Positions 47,658 to 55,347 of a DNA stretch of 64,000 nt are shown in pieces. How positions within the stretch are numbered: the first letter of the stretch is position 1; the number at the start of each line of letters is the position of its first letter. A program made the position numbers and the translations under genes. Under the pieces are notes generated by a model. The model ran no database searches, had not been told where the DNA came from, and saw nothing but the letters and a program-made list of their open reading frames with translations. The stretch lies in NCBI GenBank assembly GCA_037442205.1, contig JBBIQS010000008.1:60749-124748 (forward strand), written 5' to 3'. This DNA is from JBBIQS01 sp037442205. GTDB lineage: Bacteria; Myxococcota; Myxococcia; Myxococcales; UBA5297.

Positions 47658-49238
47658 ATGGCTCGAACGCTTGCTTCCCTGATCGCTCTCGCGCTCGCCG
47701 CTTCGCCGGTCCAGGCGGGGAAAGGCGCCGCCAGGGCCACGCCGGCCGCGGCTTCCAAGGCCGCATCGCTCGCCGCCGCCACTGCCGCCAACGCCGCCTT
47801 CCTCGACGCCAAGAAGGCCTACCTCTCGCTGAAGAAGGACGAGAAGCGGCGCAAGTACCGCGACCAGTGGCTGGCGGTGGCCGAGCGCTTCGAGACGGTG
47901 GCTCAGAAGTACCCCGGCACTCCACGCGCCGCCGACGCCCTCTACGACGCCGCCGATCTCTACTCCGAGCTGTCGCGGGTCTCGCTGGCTCGCGGCGATC
48001 TCAAGAAGGCGATCGAGTCCTACGGCCGGCTGTGCGAGACCTATCCGCGCTCGTCGCTGGCCGACGACGCGCACATGGCCCTCGGTCGCATCTACCGCGA
48101 TCGCAAGGGCGACGTGGCGCTGGCGGCGGCCGAGTTCCGCGCCGCTGCCGCCTGCCGCGGCGACCAGCAGTCCAAGGCCAAGCTCGCCCTCGCCGAGCTG
48201 CCCAAGGTCGAGCCCAAGCTCGAGACGCCCAAGCCGGTGGAGAAGCCGGCCGCCAGGCCCGAGGCGAAGCTGGCGGAGAAGTCCGAGAAGCCGGAGAGGT
48301 CCGAGAAGTTGGAGAGGTCGGAGAAGGTCGAGAGCAAGGCGGCCGCTGCCACTCTCGCCTCGCGCGCCGCCTCGATCACCCTGGCCACTCGCGACGAGGA
48401 GGACGACGAAGACGAGGTGCCGGAGGCGAGCATCCCGCTCAAGGCCGGCGCTCCCGCCGCGCCGGCGGCCCTCGATCCCAACCGCGTCAAGGCGCTCAAG
48501 GAGGCCTCGCAGGCCGAGGTGCCGCTGTCGGTGCAGGTCGGGCTCAAGGTCAAGCGCGTGGTGATCGACCCCGGCCACGGCGGCGTGGACGACGGCGCCA
48601 CCGGCCCCACCGGCCTCAAGGAGAAGGACGCCACCCTGGCCATCAGCCTCAAGCTCAAGGAGAAGCTGGAGAAGCAGGGCTACGAGGTGCTGCTCACCCG
48701 CGAGATGGACCGCTTCGTCTCCCTCGAGGACCGCGCCCGCTTCGCCAACCGCAGCAAGGGCGACCTCTTCGTCAGCGTCCACTGCAACGCCTACAAGGAT
48801 CGCAAGCTGCGCGGCACCGAGACCTATACCCTCAACGTCACCAGCGACCGCTACGCCATCCGCCTGGCCGCCCGCGAGAACGCGGCCAGCGAGCGCACCC
48901 TGTCCGACCTGCAGTTCATCCTCGCCGACCTGGCCACCAAGGCGAACACCGACGAGTCGCGCAAGCTGGCCCGCGCGGTCCAGTCCGAGCTCATCTCCGC
49001 CCAGGAAGGCTCCAAGGGCAAGGTGCGCGACCTGGGGGTCAAGCAAGCGCTGTTCTACGTGCTGCTCGGGGCCAAGATGCCCTCGGTGCTGGTGGAGACC
49101 GCCTTCATCTCCAACCCCGAGGACGAGAAGCTGCTGGCCGACGCCGGCCACCAGCAGGAGTTCGCCAGCGCCATCGCTGAGGGGATCGAGCGTTTCACCG
49201 CCGAGCGCGAGGCGCTGGCCGCCGCCGCCACCGAGTAG
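47658..49238 (+). CDS. N-acetylmuramoyl-L-alanine amidase (Amidase_3)
   Basis: A 526-residue exported cell-wall hydrolase. A signal peptide (MARTLASLIALALAASPVQAG) precedes a TPR-like helical region (about 45-170; YPGTPRAADALYDAADLYSEL), a Lys/Glu/Pro-rich linker (about 170-290), and a zinc amidase domain (about 305-520). The domain has VVIDPGHGGVDDGA, the glutamate in GLKEKDATL, FVSVHCNAY and the catalytic Glu in VETAFISNPEDE. It cleaves the amide between muramic acid and the stem peptide. The ATG at 47658 has AGAGGA seven bases upstream. glnD follows after 55 bases. Confidence 0.94.
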   Translation: MARTLASLIALALAASPVQAGKGAARATPAAASKAASLAAATAANAAFLDAKKAYLSLKKDEKRRKYRDQWLAVAERFETVAQKYPGTPRAADALYDAADLYSELSRVSLARGDLKKAIESYGRLCETYPRSSLADDAHMALGRIYRDRKGDVALAAAEFRAAAACRGDQQSKAKLALAELPKVEPKLETPKPVEKPAARPEAKLAEKSEKPERSEKLERSEKVESKAAAATLASRAASITLATRDEEDDEDEVPEASIPLKAGAPAAPAALDPNRVKALKEASQAEVPLSVQVGLKVKRVVIDPGHGGVDDGATGPTGLKEKDATLAISLKLKEKLEKQGYEVLLTREMDRFVSLEDRARFANRSKGDLFVSVHCNAYKDRKLRGTETYTLNVTSDRYAIRLAARENAASERTLSDLQFILADLATKANTDESRKLARAVQSELISAQEGSKGKVRDLGVKQALFYVLLGAKMPSVLVETAFISNPEDEKLLADAGHQQEFASAIAEGIERFTAEREALAAAATE

Positions 49239-49293
49239 CCCGCGCGTCGGACCCTGAGGCGCTGCGGCGCGCGGGCCGCTATATTCGCGCCAC

Positions 49294-51966
49294 ATGGAAA
49301 CGACGTCGCCTGCGCATCTTCCGCCGTCCCTGCCGCCGCCTCCGCCCGACAGCCGTCAGCAGGTCATCGCCGCGCTGCCGACCTTCACCCCCAGCCCCGA
49401 CGCCCTGGTCCCGTCGGCCCGCGCCTGGCTGCAGGCCGGCCGCGAGGTCATCCGCCGCTTCCACGTCGAGGGCGCCTCGGGGCGCACCGTGGTCCGCGCC
49501 ACCAGCGTGATGATGGATCGGCTGCTCGCCGGGCTGATGGACACGATCTCAGCCGCGACGGCCGACCTGCCCCCGGTCTCGCTGGCCGCCCTCGGAGGCT
49601 ACGGCCGCCGCGAGCTGGCCCCGCGCTCCGACCTCGACCTGGTGCTGCTCTACCGGCCGGTCCGCTCGGCGGCCCCGGCGAAGGTCAAGGAGCTCTCCGA
49701 GAAGCTGCTCTACGCGCTGTGGGACCTCAAGCTCGAGGTCGGCTGGAGCGTGCGCAGCGCCAAGGAATGCGCCGTGCTGGCCGCCGAGGACCACACCGCC
49801 CGCACCGCGCTGCTCGACTGCCGCCCGCTCTGGGGAAACCCGGAGGTCTACCGCGAGCTCGAGCAGGAGGTGCTCGGCGAGCTGCTGACCCGCCGGGCCG
49901 ATCAGTTCATCGCCGACAAGGTGGACGAGCTGCGCCGGCGCCGCCTCAAGTACGGCGACACCGTCTTCCTGATCGAGCCCAACCTCAAGCAGGGCGAGGG
50001 GGCGCTGCGCGACCTGCAGGGGGCGCTGTGGATCGCCCGCGCCCGCTTCCGCGCCGCCGGCATCAGCGACCTGCTGCACCGCTCGATCCTGCCGCCGCGC
50101 GAGGTGGACGACCTGATGGCCGCCCGCGACTTCGTCTGGCGGGTGCGCAACGGGCTGCACTACCTCACCGGCCGCAAGGAGGACCGGCTCACCTTCGAGC
50201 TGCAGGTGCAGATCGCCGAGCAGCTGGGCTACCGGCCCGGACCGGACGTCAAGCCGGTCGAGCTGTTCATGCGCCACTACTACCTGGCCGCCTCCGCCAT
50301 CAAGCGCAGCGCCGACGCCCTGGTGGCCCGCTGCGAAGAGGTTGGCCCGCGCTCCCGCCCCAGCGAGCGCAAGCTCGACCACGAGCTCAAGATCTTCAAC
50401 GGCAAGCTCACCTTGACCAGCCAGGACCTGCTGGCGCGCGACCCGACCGCCATCGTGCGCCTGTTCGCCGCCGCCGACCGCGAGGGACTGCAGCTCTACA
50501 GCTGGGCCCGGGACCGCGTCGGCCACGAGCTGTGGCGCATCGGCGACCGGGTGCGCGAGCTTCCGGAGGTGGCCGCCTGCCTGCGCCAGATGTTCGTGCG
50601 CCCGGGCACCCGCGGCGACTTCCTCACCTCGATGCACGAGCTGGGAGTCCTGGGGGCGCTGATCCCCGAGTTCGGCCAGACCACCGCCCGCGCCCTGCAC
50701 GACCTCTACCACGTGTACACGGTGGACGTTCACTGCATCTTCGTGGTGCTGCGGCTCTACCAGCTGCGCAACGGCGAGCTGGCCGAGCAGGAGCCGTCGC
50801 TGACCCGGCTGATGCAGGACCTGGCGCGGCCGCTGCCGCTCTACCTGGCCGGGCTGATGCACGACGCCGGCAAGGGGCTGGGCCACGGGCACGCCGAGCG
50901 CGGCGCCAAGATGATGCGCCAGGTCGCCGCGCGCCTGCACCTGTCGCAGCAGGACGCCGAGGACAGCGAGGCGCTGGTCGGGCAGCACCTGCTGATGAGC
51001 CACGTCAGCCAGCGCCGCGACCTCTCCGACCCGGAGATGATCGAGTCCTTCGCCCGCCAGGTGGGCAGCGCCGAGCGGCTCAAGATGCTCTACCTGCTCA
51101 CCTACGCCGACATGTGCTCGGTGGCCCCGGAGACCTGGAACGACTGGAAGTCCCGGCTGCTCAAGGAGCTGTTCGAGAAGGCGCTGGTGGCGCTGCAGGG
51201 CAAGGAGCAGCTGGGCGAGGCCGGCCCGGCCGCCGACCTGCGCACCCAGCTGCTGGAGCGGGCCCCCGCCGCCGAGGTCGACGCCTTCCTGGCCACCGTC
51301 CCCGAACGCTACCTGCGCCAGGTCCGGCCAAAGGAAGCGCTGCGACACCTGCGGCTCTTGCGGCGCGCCCGCAAGGCGCCGTTGGGGGCGGCGCTGCTGC
51401 ACCGCAGCGGCCACACCGAGCTCACCCTGTGCGCCGCCGACCGCCCTGGCCTGCTGTCGATCTTCGCCGGGGCCCTGGCCGCCCACCGCATCGACATCAT
51501 GGACGCGCAGATCTTCTCCACCGGCGACGGCCGCGCCCTGGACATCTTCGCGGTCCGCGGGCCGCGCGGCGGGCCGGTGGAGCACGACCGCTGGAAGGCC
51601 GCGCGCGCCGATCTGGTCGCCGCCCTCGCCGGCTCGCTGGACGTCGAGGCCCTCCTGGCCAGGCGCGCCAGCAGCGGCCTGGCGGCGCGCTTCGTCCCGC
51701 AGGTCGATACCCACGTGGCCATCGACAACCGCGCCGCCGCCGACGCCACCGTCCTCGACGTCTATGCCCAGGACCGGTTGGGCCTGCTGCACACCATCAG
51801 CCGGACCCTGTTCGAGCAGGGTGCCGAGATCTCGCTCGCCAAGATCACCACCGAGGGCAACCGCGCCGCCGACGGGTTCTACGTGCGCAAGGACTCGAAG
51901 AAGATCGAAGATCCGCAGCTTCTGGAGCAGTTGGAGCTGGCGCTGCGCCGGGCCTTGGGAGGCTGA
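49294..51966 (+). CDS. glnD: PII uridylyltransferase / uridylyl-removing enzyme
   Basis: An 890-residue bifunctional nitrogen sensor that uridylylates PII protein and removes the groups again. The nucleotidyltransferase motif is GGYGRRELAPRSDLDLVLL (101-119). The HD hydrolase domain has HDAGKGLGHGH (His523, Asp524). Two ACT domains for glutamine sensing lie near 700-780 (TLCAADRPGLLSIFAGAL) and 815-888 (DVYAQDRLGLLHTISRTL). The Pro-rich N-terminus is unusual but short. The stop is only three bases from that of the convergent VTT-domain gene. Confidence 0.96.
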   Translation: METTSPAHLPPSLPPPPPDSRQQVIAALPTFTPSPDALVPSARAWLQAGREVIRRFHVEGASGRTVVRATSVMMDRLLAGLMDTISAATADLPPVSLAALGGYGRRELAPRSDLDLVLLYRPVRSAAPAKVKELSEKLLYALWDLKLEVGWSVRSAKECAVLAAEDHTARTALLDCRPLWGNPEVYRELEQEVLGELLTRRADQFIADKVDELRRRRLKYGDTVFLIEPNLKQGEGALRDLQGALWIARARFRAAGISDLLHRSILPPREVDDLMAARDFVWRVRNGLHYLTGRKEDRLTFELQVQIAEQLGYRPGPDVKPVELFMRHYYLAASAIKRSADALVARCEEVGPRSRPSERKLDHELKIFNGKLTLTSQDLLARDPTAIVRLFAAADREGLQLYSWARDRVGHELWRIGDRVRELPEVAACLRQMFVRPGTRGDFLTSMHELGVLGALIPEFGQTTARALHDLYHVYTVDVHCIFVVLRLYQLRNGELAEQEPSLTRLMQDLARPLPLYLAGLMHDAGKGLGHGHAERGAKMMRQVAARLHLSQQDAEDSEALVGQHLLMSHVSQRRDLSDPEMIESFARQVGSAERLKMLYLLTYADMCSVAPETWNDWKSRLLKELFEKALVALQGKEQLGEAGPAADLRTQLLERAPAAEVDAFLATVPERYLRQVRPKEALRHLRLLRRARKAPLGAALLHRSGHTELTLCAADRPGLLSIFAGALAAHRIDIMDAQIFSTGDGRALDIFAVRGPRGGPVEHDRWKAARADLVAALAGSLDVEALLARRASSGLAARFVPQVDTHVAIDNRAAADATVLDVYAQDRLGLLHTISRTLFEQGAEISLAKITTEGNRAADGFYVRKDSKKIEDPQLLEQLELALRRALGG

Positions 51967-51969
51967 GCC

Positions 51970-52842
51970 TCACCCCTCGTCCGGCCAGAGCGGCTCGGTC
52001 GGAGGTGCCGCCGGCGCGGGCCGGGCAAAGCGCGGCGGTGGCGGCGCGTCGTTGGCGGCGGCCAGCATCGCCTTGGGCTCCGGATCGGCCGCGTCTCTGC
52101 GGTTCCGCTGGATCGAGCGCCACACGCTGCGGGCGATCAGCGCCCCGCCGATCAGGCTGGCCACCATCCCCGCGATGCTCAGCGCCAGCGCCCACGGGCG
52201 GTCGTCGGTCAGCGCCGAGCCGAACATGGCGGTGGTCAGCGTGCCGGGGATGGTCCCGATGATCGCGCCGGCGGCCAGCCGCCCCAGCCTCGCCCCCGCG
52301 CCCGCCCCCAGGGCCAGCGAAACGTCGGTCGGCAGCAGCGGGTTGAGGGTCACCACCGCGCCATAGAGGAAAGAGTTGCGCCGGGCGGCCTCGGCCAGGG
52401 CCTCGCGGTTCTCCCCGCTCCAGCGCGCCAGCGGGCGCCGCAGCAGCCGGCCCCCCAGCCACAGCACCACCGCCGCCGACAGGCCGCTGCCGACCAGCGA
52501 CAAGGTGGTTCCCCAGAAGGTCCCCCACAGCATTCCGGCCATCGCCGTGAACGCCTGGCCCGGCAGCAGGGTCACCGGGCGCACCCCCAGCGCCAGCACG
52601 AAGACCAGCGGCGCCACCGGCCCGAGCCGGGTCAGCACCTTGGAGATGTCCTCCGGGCCGAGCAGCTCCCGACTGGCGACCATCTTGACGATCGCCAGAC
52701 TGATCACCGTGCAGACGAGCGGAAGGCCGACCTTCAGAGCCAGCACGCCGTGGTCTCGCAAGCTCCTGCGGCGGCCAAGCGCCTTGGGCAGCCGCTTCGT
52801 TCCTGGCTGCTCGCCTGCACCCGGGGCATCGGCTCTCATCAT
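51970..52842 (-). CDS. VTT-domain (TVP38/DedA-related) membrane protein
   Basis: A membrane protein of about 290 residues. A hydrophilic start is followed by a first helix (GVLALKVGLPLVCTVISLAIV) and a VTT core with VRPVTLLPGQAFTAMAGMLWG and NPLLPTDVSLALGAGAG, typical of TVP38-type proteins, which are implicated in lipid scrambling or transport. The C-terminus is Pro/Ala-rich. Start choice among ATGs at 52842, 52839 and 52890 is uncertain, because none has a strong ribosome site. Confidence 0.85.
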   Translation of the reverse strand: MMRADAPGAGEQPGTKRLPKALGRRRSLRDHGVLALKVGLPLVCTVISLAIVKMVASRELLGPEDISKVLTRLGPVAPLVFVLALGVRPVTLLPGQAFTAMAGMLWGTFWGTTLSLVGSGLSAAVVLWLGGRLLRRPLARWSGENREALAEAARRNSFLYGAVVTLNPLLPTDVSLALGAGAGARLGRLAAGAIIGTIPGTLTTAMFGSALTDDRPWALALSIAGMVASLIGGALIARSVWRSIQRNRRDAADPEPKAMLAAANDAPPPPRFARPAPAAPPTEPLWPDEG

Positions 52843-53133
52843 TCTCAAAGTGCGTCGCCCACATCGGTGCGGCAGGTTCGCTGCGCGCACCGCGCAGGCG
52901 CTTGGCCGGCCGAGGTGGCAGTCCCCGCCGGGGACGCGGGCGTCCCTCGCGCGGGCGTCTGCCTCGCGCCAAGGGCCTCGCCGGCCGCAGCCATCTCGGG
53001 GAGGGACCCCGCCGCCAAACCTGCCGGCATTGCGGCCTGCCTTGCATCGGCATGGGGTGTGGGCAAGTTTGAACTGAAGAGTGGCTTGGCGTGCGCAAGG
53101 TCGGGCGGATTAGGGACGAGAGGTGTCGGCCAA

Positions 53134-54111
53134 GTGCTCGAGGCAGAGAACCTGGTCTTCGCGGTGGTCACCGCCTTCGCCGGCGAGGATTGGCACAGCC
53201 AGCGGATCCTGAAGGCGCTGGAGCGCCACGGCCGGGCGGTGGCGGTCGACCCGCTCGAGCTGTCGGCCCTGCTCGAGCCGGAGCGGCTGACGGTCGGAGT
53301 GGGAGGGGCATTCTCCGGCGAGGGCAGGCCCGACGCGGTGGTGCTGGCCCGCGGCCTGAGCCCCCAGGCCGATCCCGATGCCCAGTTCTCGCTCTACCGC
53401 GCCCTGGAGCAGCTGGGGGTGCCGGTGATCAACCGCATCGACGCCCTGCTCGACGCCCAGGACAAGTTCCGCACCAGCCTGCTCTTGCAGCGGGCCCGGG
53501 TCCCGACCCCGCCGGCGGGGCTGGCGCTGTCGCCGGGGCAGGCCGCCCGGCTCGCCCGAGGGCTCGGAAAGGTGGTCATCAAGCCCCCGTTCGGCTCCTT
53601 GGGCGAAGGGGTGGAGCTGTTCGAGCCCGGGGCCGCCGGCGAGGAGCAGGCCGGGGAGCGGGCCCGGCGCGACGGCGCGGTCTACCTGCAGCGCTACGTC
53701 CCCAACCCCGGGCGCGACCTGAGGGTGTTCGTGGTCGGGGGCCGGGCGGTGGCGGCGGTGGAGCGGGTGGCCTCGCCGGGCGAATTCCGCACCAACATCG
53801 CCCGCGGCGGCACCGCGCTGCCGGCGGTGCTCACCGCCGGGCTGGCGGCGGTGGCCCAGGCCGCGGCCTCGGCCCTGGGGCTGGACTACACCGGGGTGGA
53901 CGTCATCCCCACCGAGCGGGGCTTTCAGGTGATCGAGGTCAATGGCAATCCCAGCTTCGAGATGTTCTTTAGCTCGAGCGGGCTGGACATGGCCGTGGAC
54001 ATCGCCGCCCACGTGGCCGCACGGGCGCGCGAGCGGCGCAGCGAGCGACAGGAATCGCCCCGGGCCATTGTCCCGGGAGAGAGGTCGGCCGAGGGGGCAG
54101 CGGGGCCTTGA
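53134..54111 (+). CDS. RimK-like ATP-grasp ligase
   Basis: A 325-residue ATP-grasp protein of the RimK/LysX/MptN type, which couple an amino acid to a carboxylate at the cost of ATP. It has NRIDALLDAQDKFRTSLLLQ, KVVIKPPFGSLGEGV (ATP-binding Lys and glycine loop), YVPNPGRDLRVFVVGGR, GEFRTNIARGG and the metal-binding VIEVNGNPSFEMF. The start is inferred to be the GTG at 53134, with GAGAGG about ten bases upstream. Two KGG-repeat proteins follow on the same strand. Whether they are its substrates is unknown. A RimK-like role on a protein or peptide C-terminus is possible. Confidence 0.86.
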   Translation: MLEAENLVFAVVTAFAGEDWHSQRILKALERHGRAVAVDPLELSALLEPERLTVGVGGAFSGEGRPDAVVLARGLSPQADPDAQFSLYRALEQLGVPVINRIDALLDAQDKFRTSLLLQRARVPTPPAGLALSPGQAARLARGLGKVVIKPPFGSLGEGVELFEPGAAGEEQAGERARRDGAVYLQRYVPNPGRDLRVFVVGGRAVAAVERVASPGEFRTNIARGGTALPAVLTAGLAAVAQAAASALGLDYTGVDVIPTERGFQVIEVNGNPSFEMFFSSSGLDMAVDIAAHVAARARERRSERQESPRAIVPGERSAEGAAGP

Positions 54112-54184
54112 GGCCGCGAGGTCGGGCTCGAGGGGGGCGGCGGCCGGGGGGCAGGCGCCGAGCGCGGGGGGCGAGGAGGCAACC

Positions 54185-54571
54185 ATGGCAGAGAAGAAGG
54201 AGAACAAGGGCAGCATGACCGTCGCCGAGGCCGGCCGCAAAGGCGGCGAGACGGTGCGCGACGAGCGCGGGCGCGAGTTCTACGAAGAGATCGGCAAGAA
54301 GGGCGGGGAGACGGTCAAGGCCGAGCGCGGGCGCGAGTTCTACGAGGAGATCGGCAAGAAGGGCGGCGAGACGGTCAAGGCCGAGCGCGGCGCCTCCTTC
54401 TACGAGGAGATCGGCAAGAAGGGCGGCGAGGCGGTCAAGGCCGAGCGCGGGGCGCCCTTCTACGAGGAGATCGGCAAGAAGGGCGGGCAGAAGGTGCGCG
54501 AGCTGATCGAGGAGGGCAAGCGCGCCGGCCGCATTCCGCCCCCGGAGCCCAAGGGCGAGAGCAAGGAGTGA
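54185..54571 (+). CDS. KGG-repeat protein (group 1 LEA / GsiB-like)
   Basis: A 128-residue hydrophilic protein. After MAEKKENKGSMTVAEAGRKGG it contains near-identical 20-residue repeats with the core ERGREFYEEIGKKGGETVKA, and ends GGQKVRELIEEGKRAG. The repeat is that of Bacillus GsiB and group 1 LEA proteins, which are unstructured and linked to water and general stress. The ATG at 54185 has GAGGAGG upstream. It follows the ATP-grasp gene by 73 bases and has two relatives in the window. Confidence 0.88.
   Translation: MAEKKENKGSMTVAEAGRKGGETVRDERGREFYEEIGKKGGETVKAERGREFYEEIGKKGGETVKAERGASFYEEIGKKGGEAVKAERGAPFYEEIGKKGGQKVRELIEEGKRAGRIPPPEPKGESKE
54241..54480 (+). repeat. Four 60-base tandem repeats in the KGG gene
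   Basis: The DNA repeats with an exact period of 60 bases (54241, 54301, 54361, 54421), with a partial fifth unit to about 54495. Units differ at a few positions. Each encodes one 20-residue LEA-like unit, so copy number can change without a frameshift. Confidence 0.9.
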
Positions 54572-54729
54572 GGGCCTGGCCGCGGGCGGCCGCTTGCAGT
54601 GAGCTCATCGCCCGGACGCCGGCCGAACGCCGCCGGCGCCCCGCGCAGTCCAACCGCGTTCGCCGCCCCGGGGCGAGGCCGGCGCGCAGGACCAGGGGGA
54701 GCTGAAGCGAATTCGAGGGGGAGGGGACC

Positions 54730-55020
54730 ATGGCGGAAGAGGAAAAGGGCGTCAAGCGTCCAATGACGGTGGGCGAGGCCGGCCGGCTGGGCGGCGCCAA
54801 GGTGGCCAGCGAGCGCGGCTCGGAGTTCTTCAGCCAGATCGGCAAGAAGGGCGGCGACACGGTGGCCCGCAAGCGCGGGCACGAGTTCTACGAGGAGATC
54901 GGCCGCAAGGGCGGGCAGCGGGTCAAGTCCGAGCGCGGGGCCGAGTTCTACTCGACCATCGGCCACAAGGGCGGCCAGAAGGTCAAGGAGCTCATCGAGC
55001 AGGCCAAGAAGCAGCAGTGA
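54730..55020 (+). CDS. KGG-repeat protein (group 1 LEA / GsiB-like)
   Basis: A 96-residue hydrophilic protein related to the preceding gene. It has four KGG/LGG units with a 20-residue period: GRLGGAKVASERGSEFFSQI, GKKGGDTVARKRGHEFYEEI, GRKGGQRVKSERGAEFYSTI and GHKGGQKVKELIEQAKKQQ. At DNA level the period is again 60 bases (54781-54960) but the units have diverged more. The ATG at 54730 has GGGAGGGG just upstream. Likely a stress-protective protein. Confidence 0.87.
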   Translation: MAEEEKGVKRPMTVGEAGRLGGAKVASERGSEFFSQIGKKGGDTVARKRGHEFYEEIGRKGGQRVKSERGAEFYSTIGHKGGQKVKELIEQAKKQQ

Positions 55021-55347
55021 CCGGCTCGCCTGCCTGGCCTCTTCTCCCGGGCGATCTTCGCCCAGGCGCGGATCGCCTCGGAGCGAGGCGGCCGGCCGGG
55101 CCGAGCGAGGGCCATGGACTCGACGCCCCTGGCGCCAGACCTGCCCGTTGTCCGAGCTGACCCTCGGAGAGCGGGAGGGTCTGGCGCGGAGTGGACCGAC
55201 CGCCGAAAAACGCTGAGATTGCGCCGGGCCAGGGTGTGACGCGCCGCGACGTCGCGCCGGGGCCTTTCCTTGACTTGGAGGGGCCGCGCAGACGATTCTC
55301 GCGCCACGCGCGCGGCCCCACTTCTCCGCCGTGGCGGCGTCCATTCC
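55021..55347. other. 327-base intergenic region before the kinase gene
   Basis: No gene, RNA or strong terminator is recognised. A short hairpin (GGGCGA TCT TCGCCC, near 55049-55063) follows the KGG gene but has no T-tract. The kinase promoter must lie here; I cannot place it. Confidence 0.5.
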
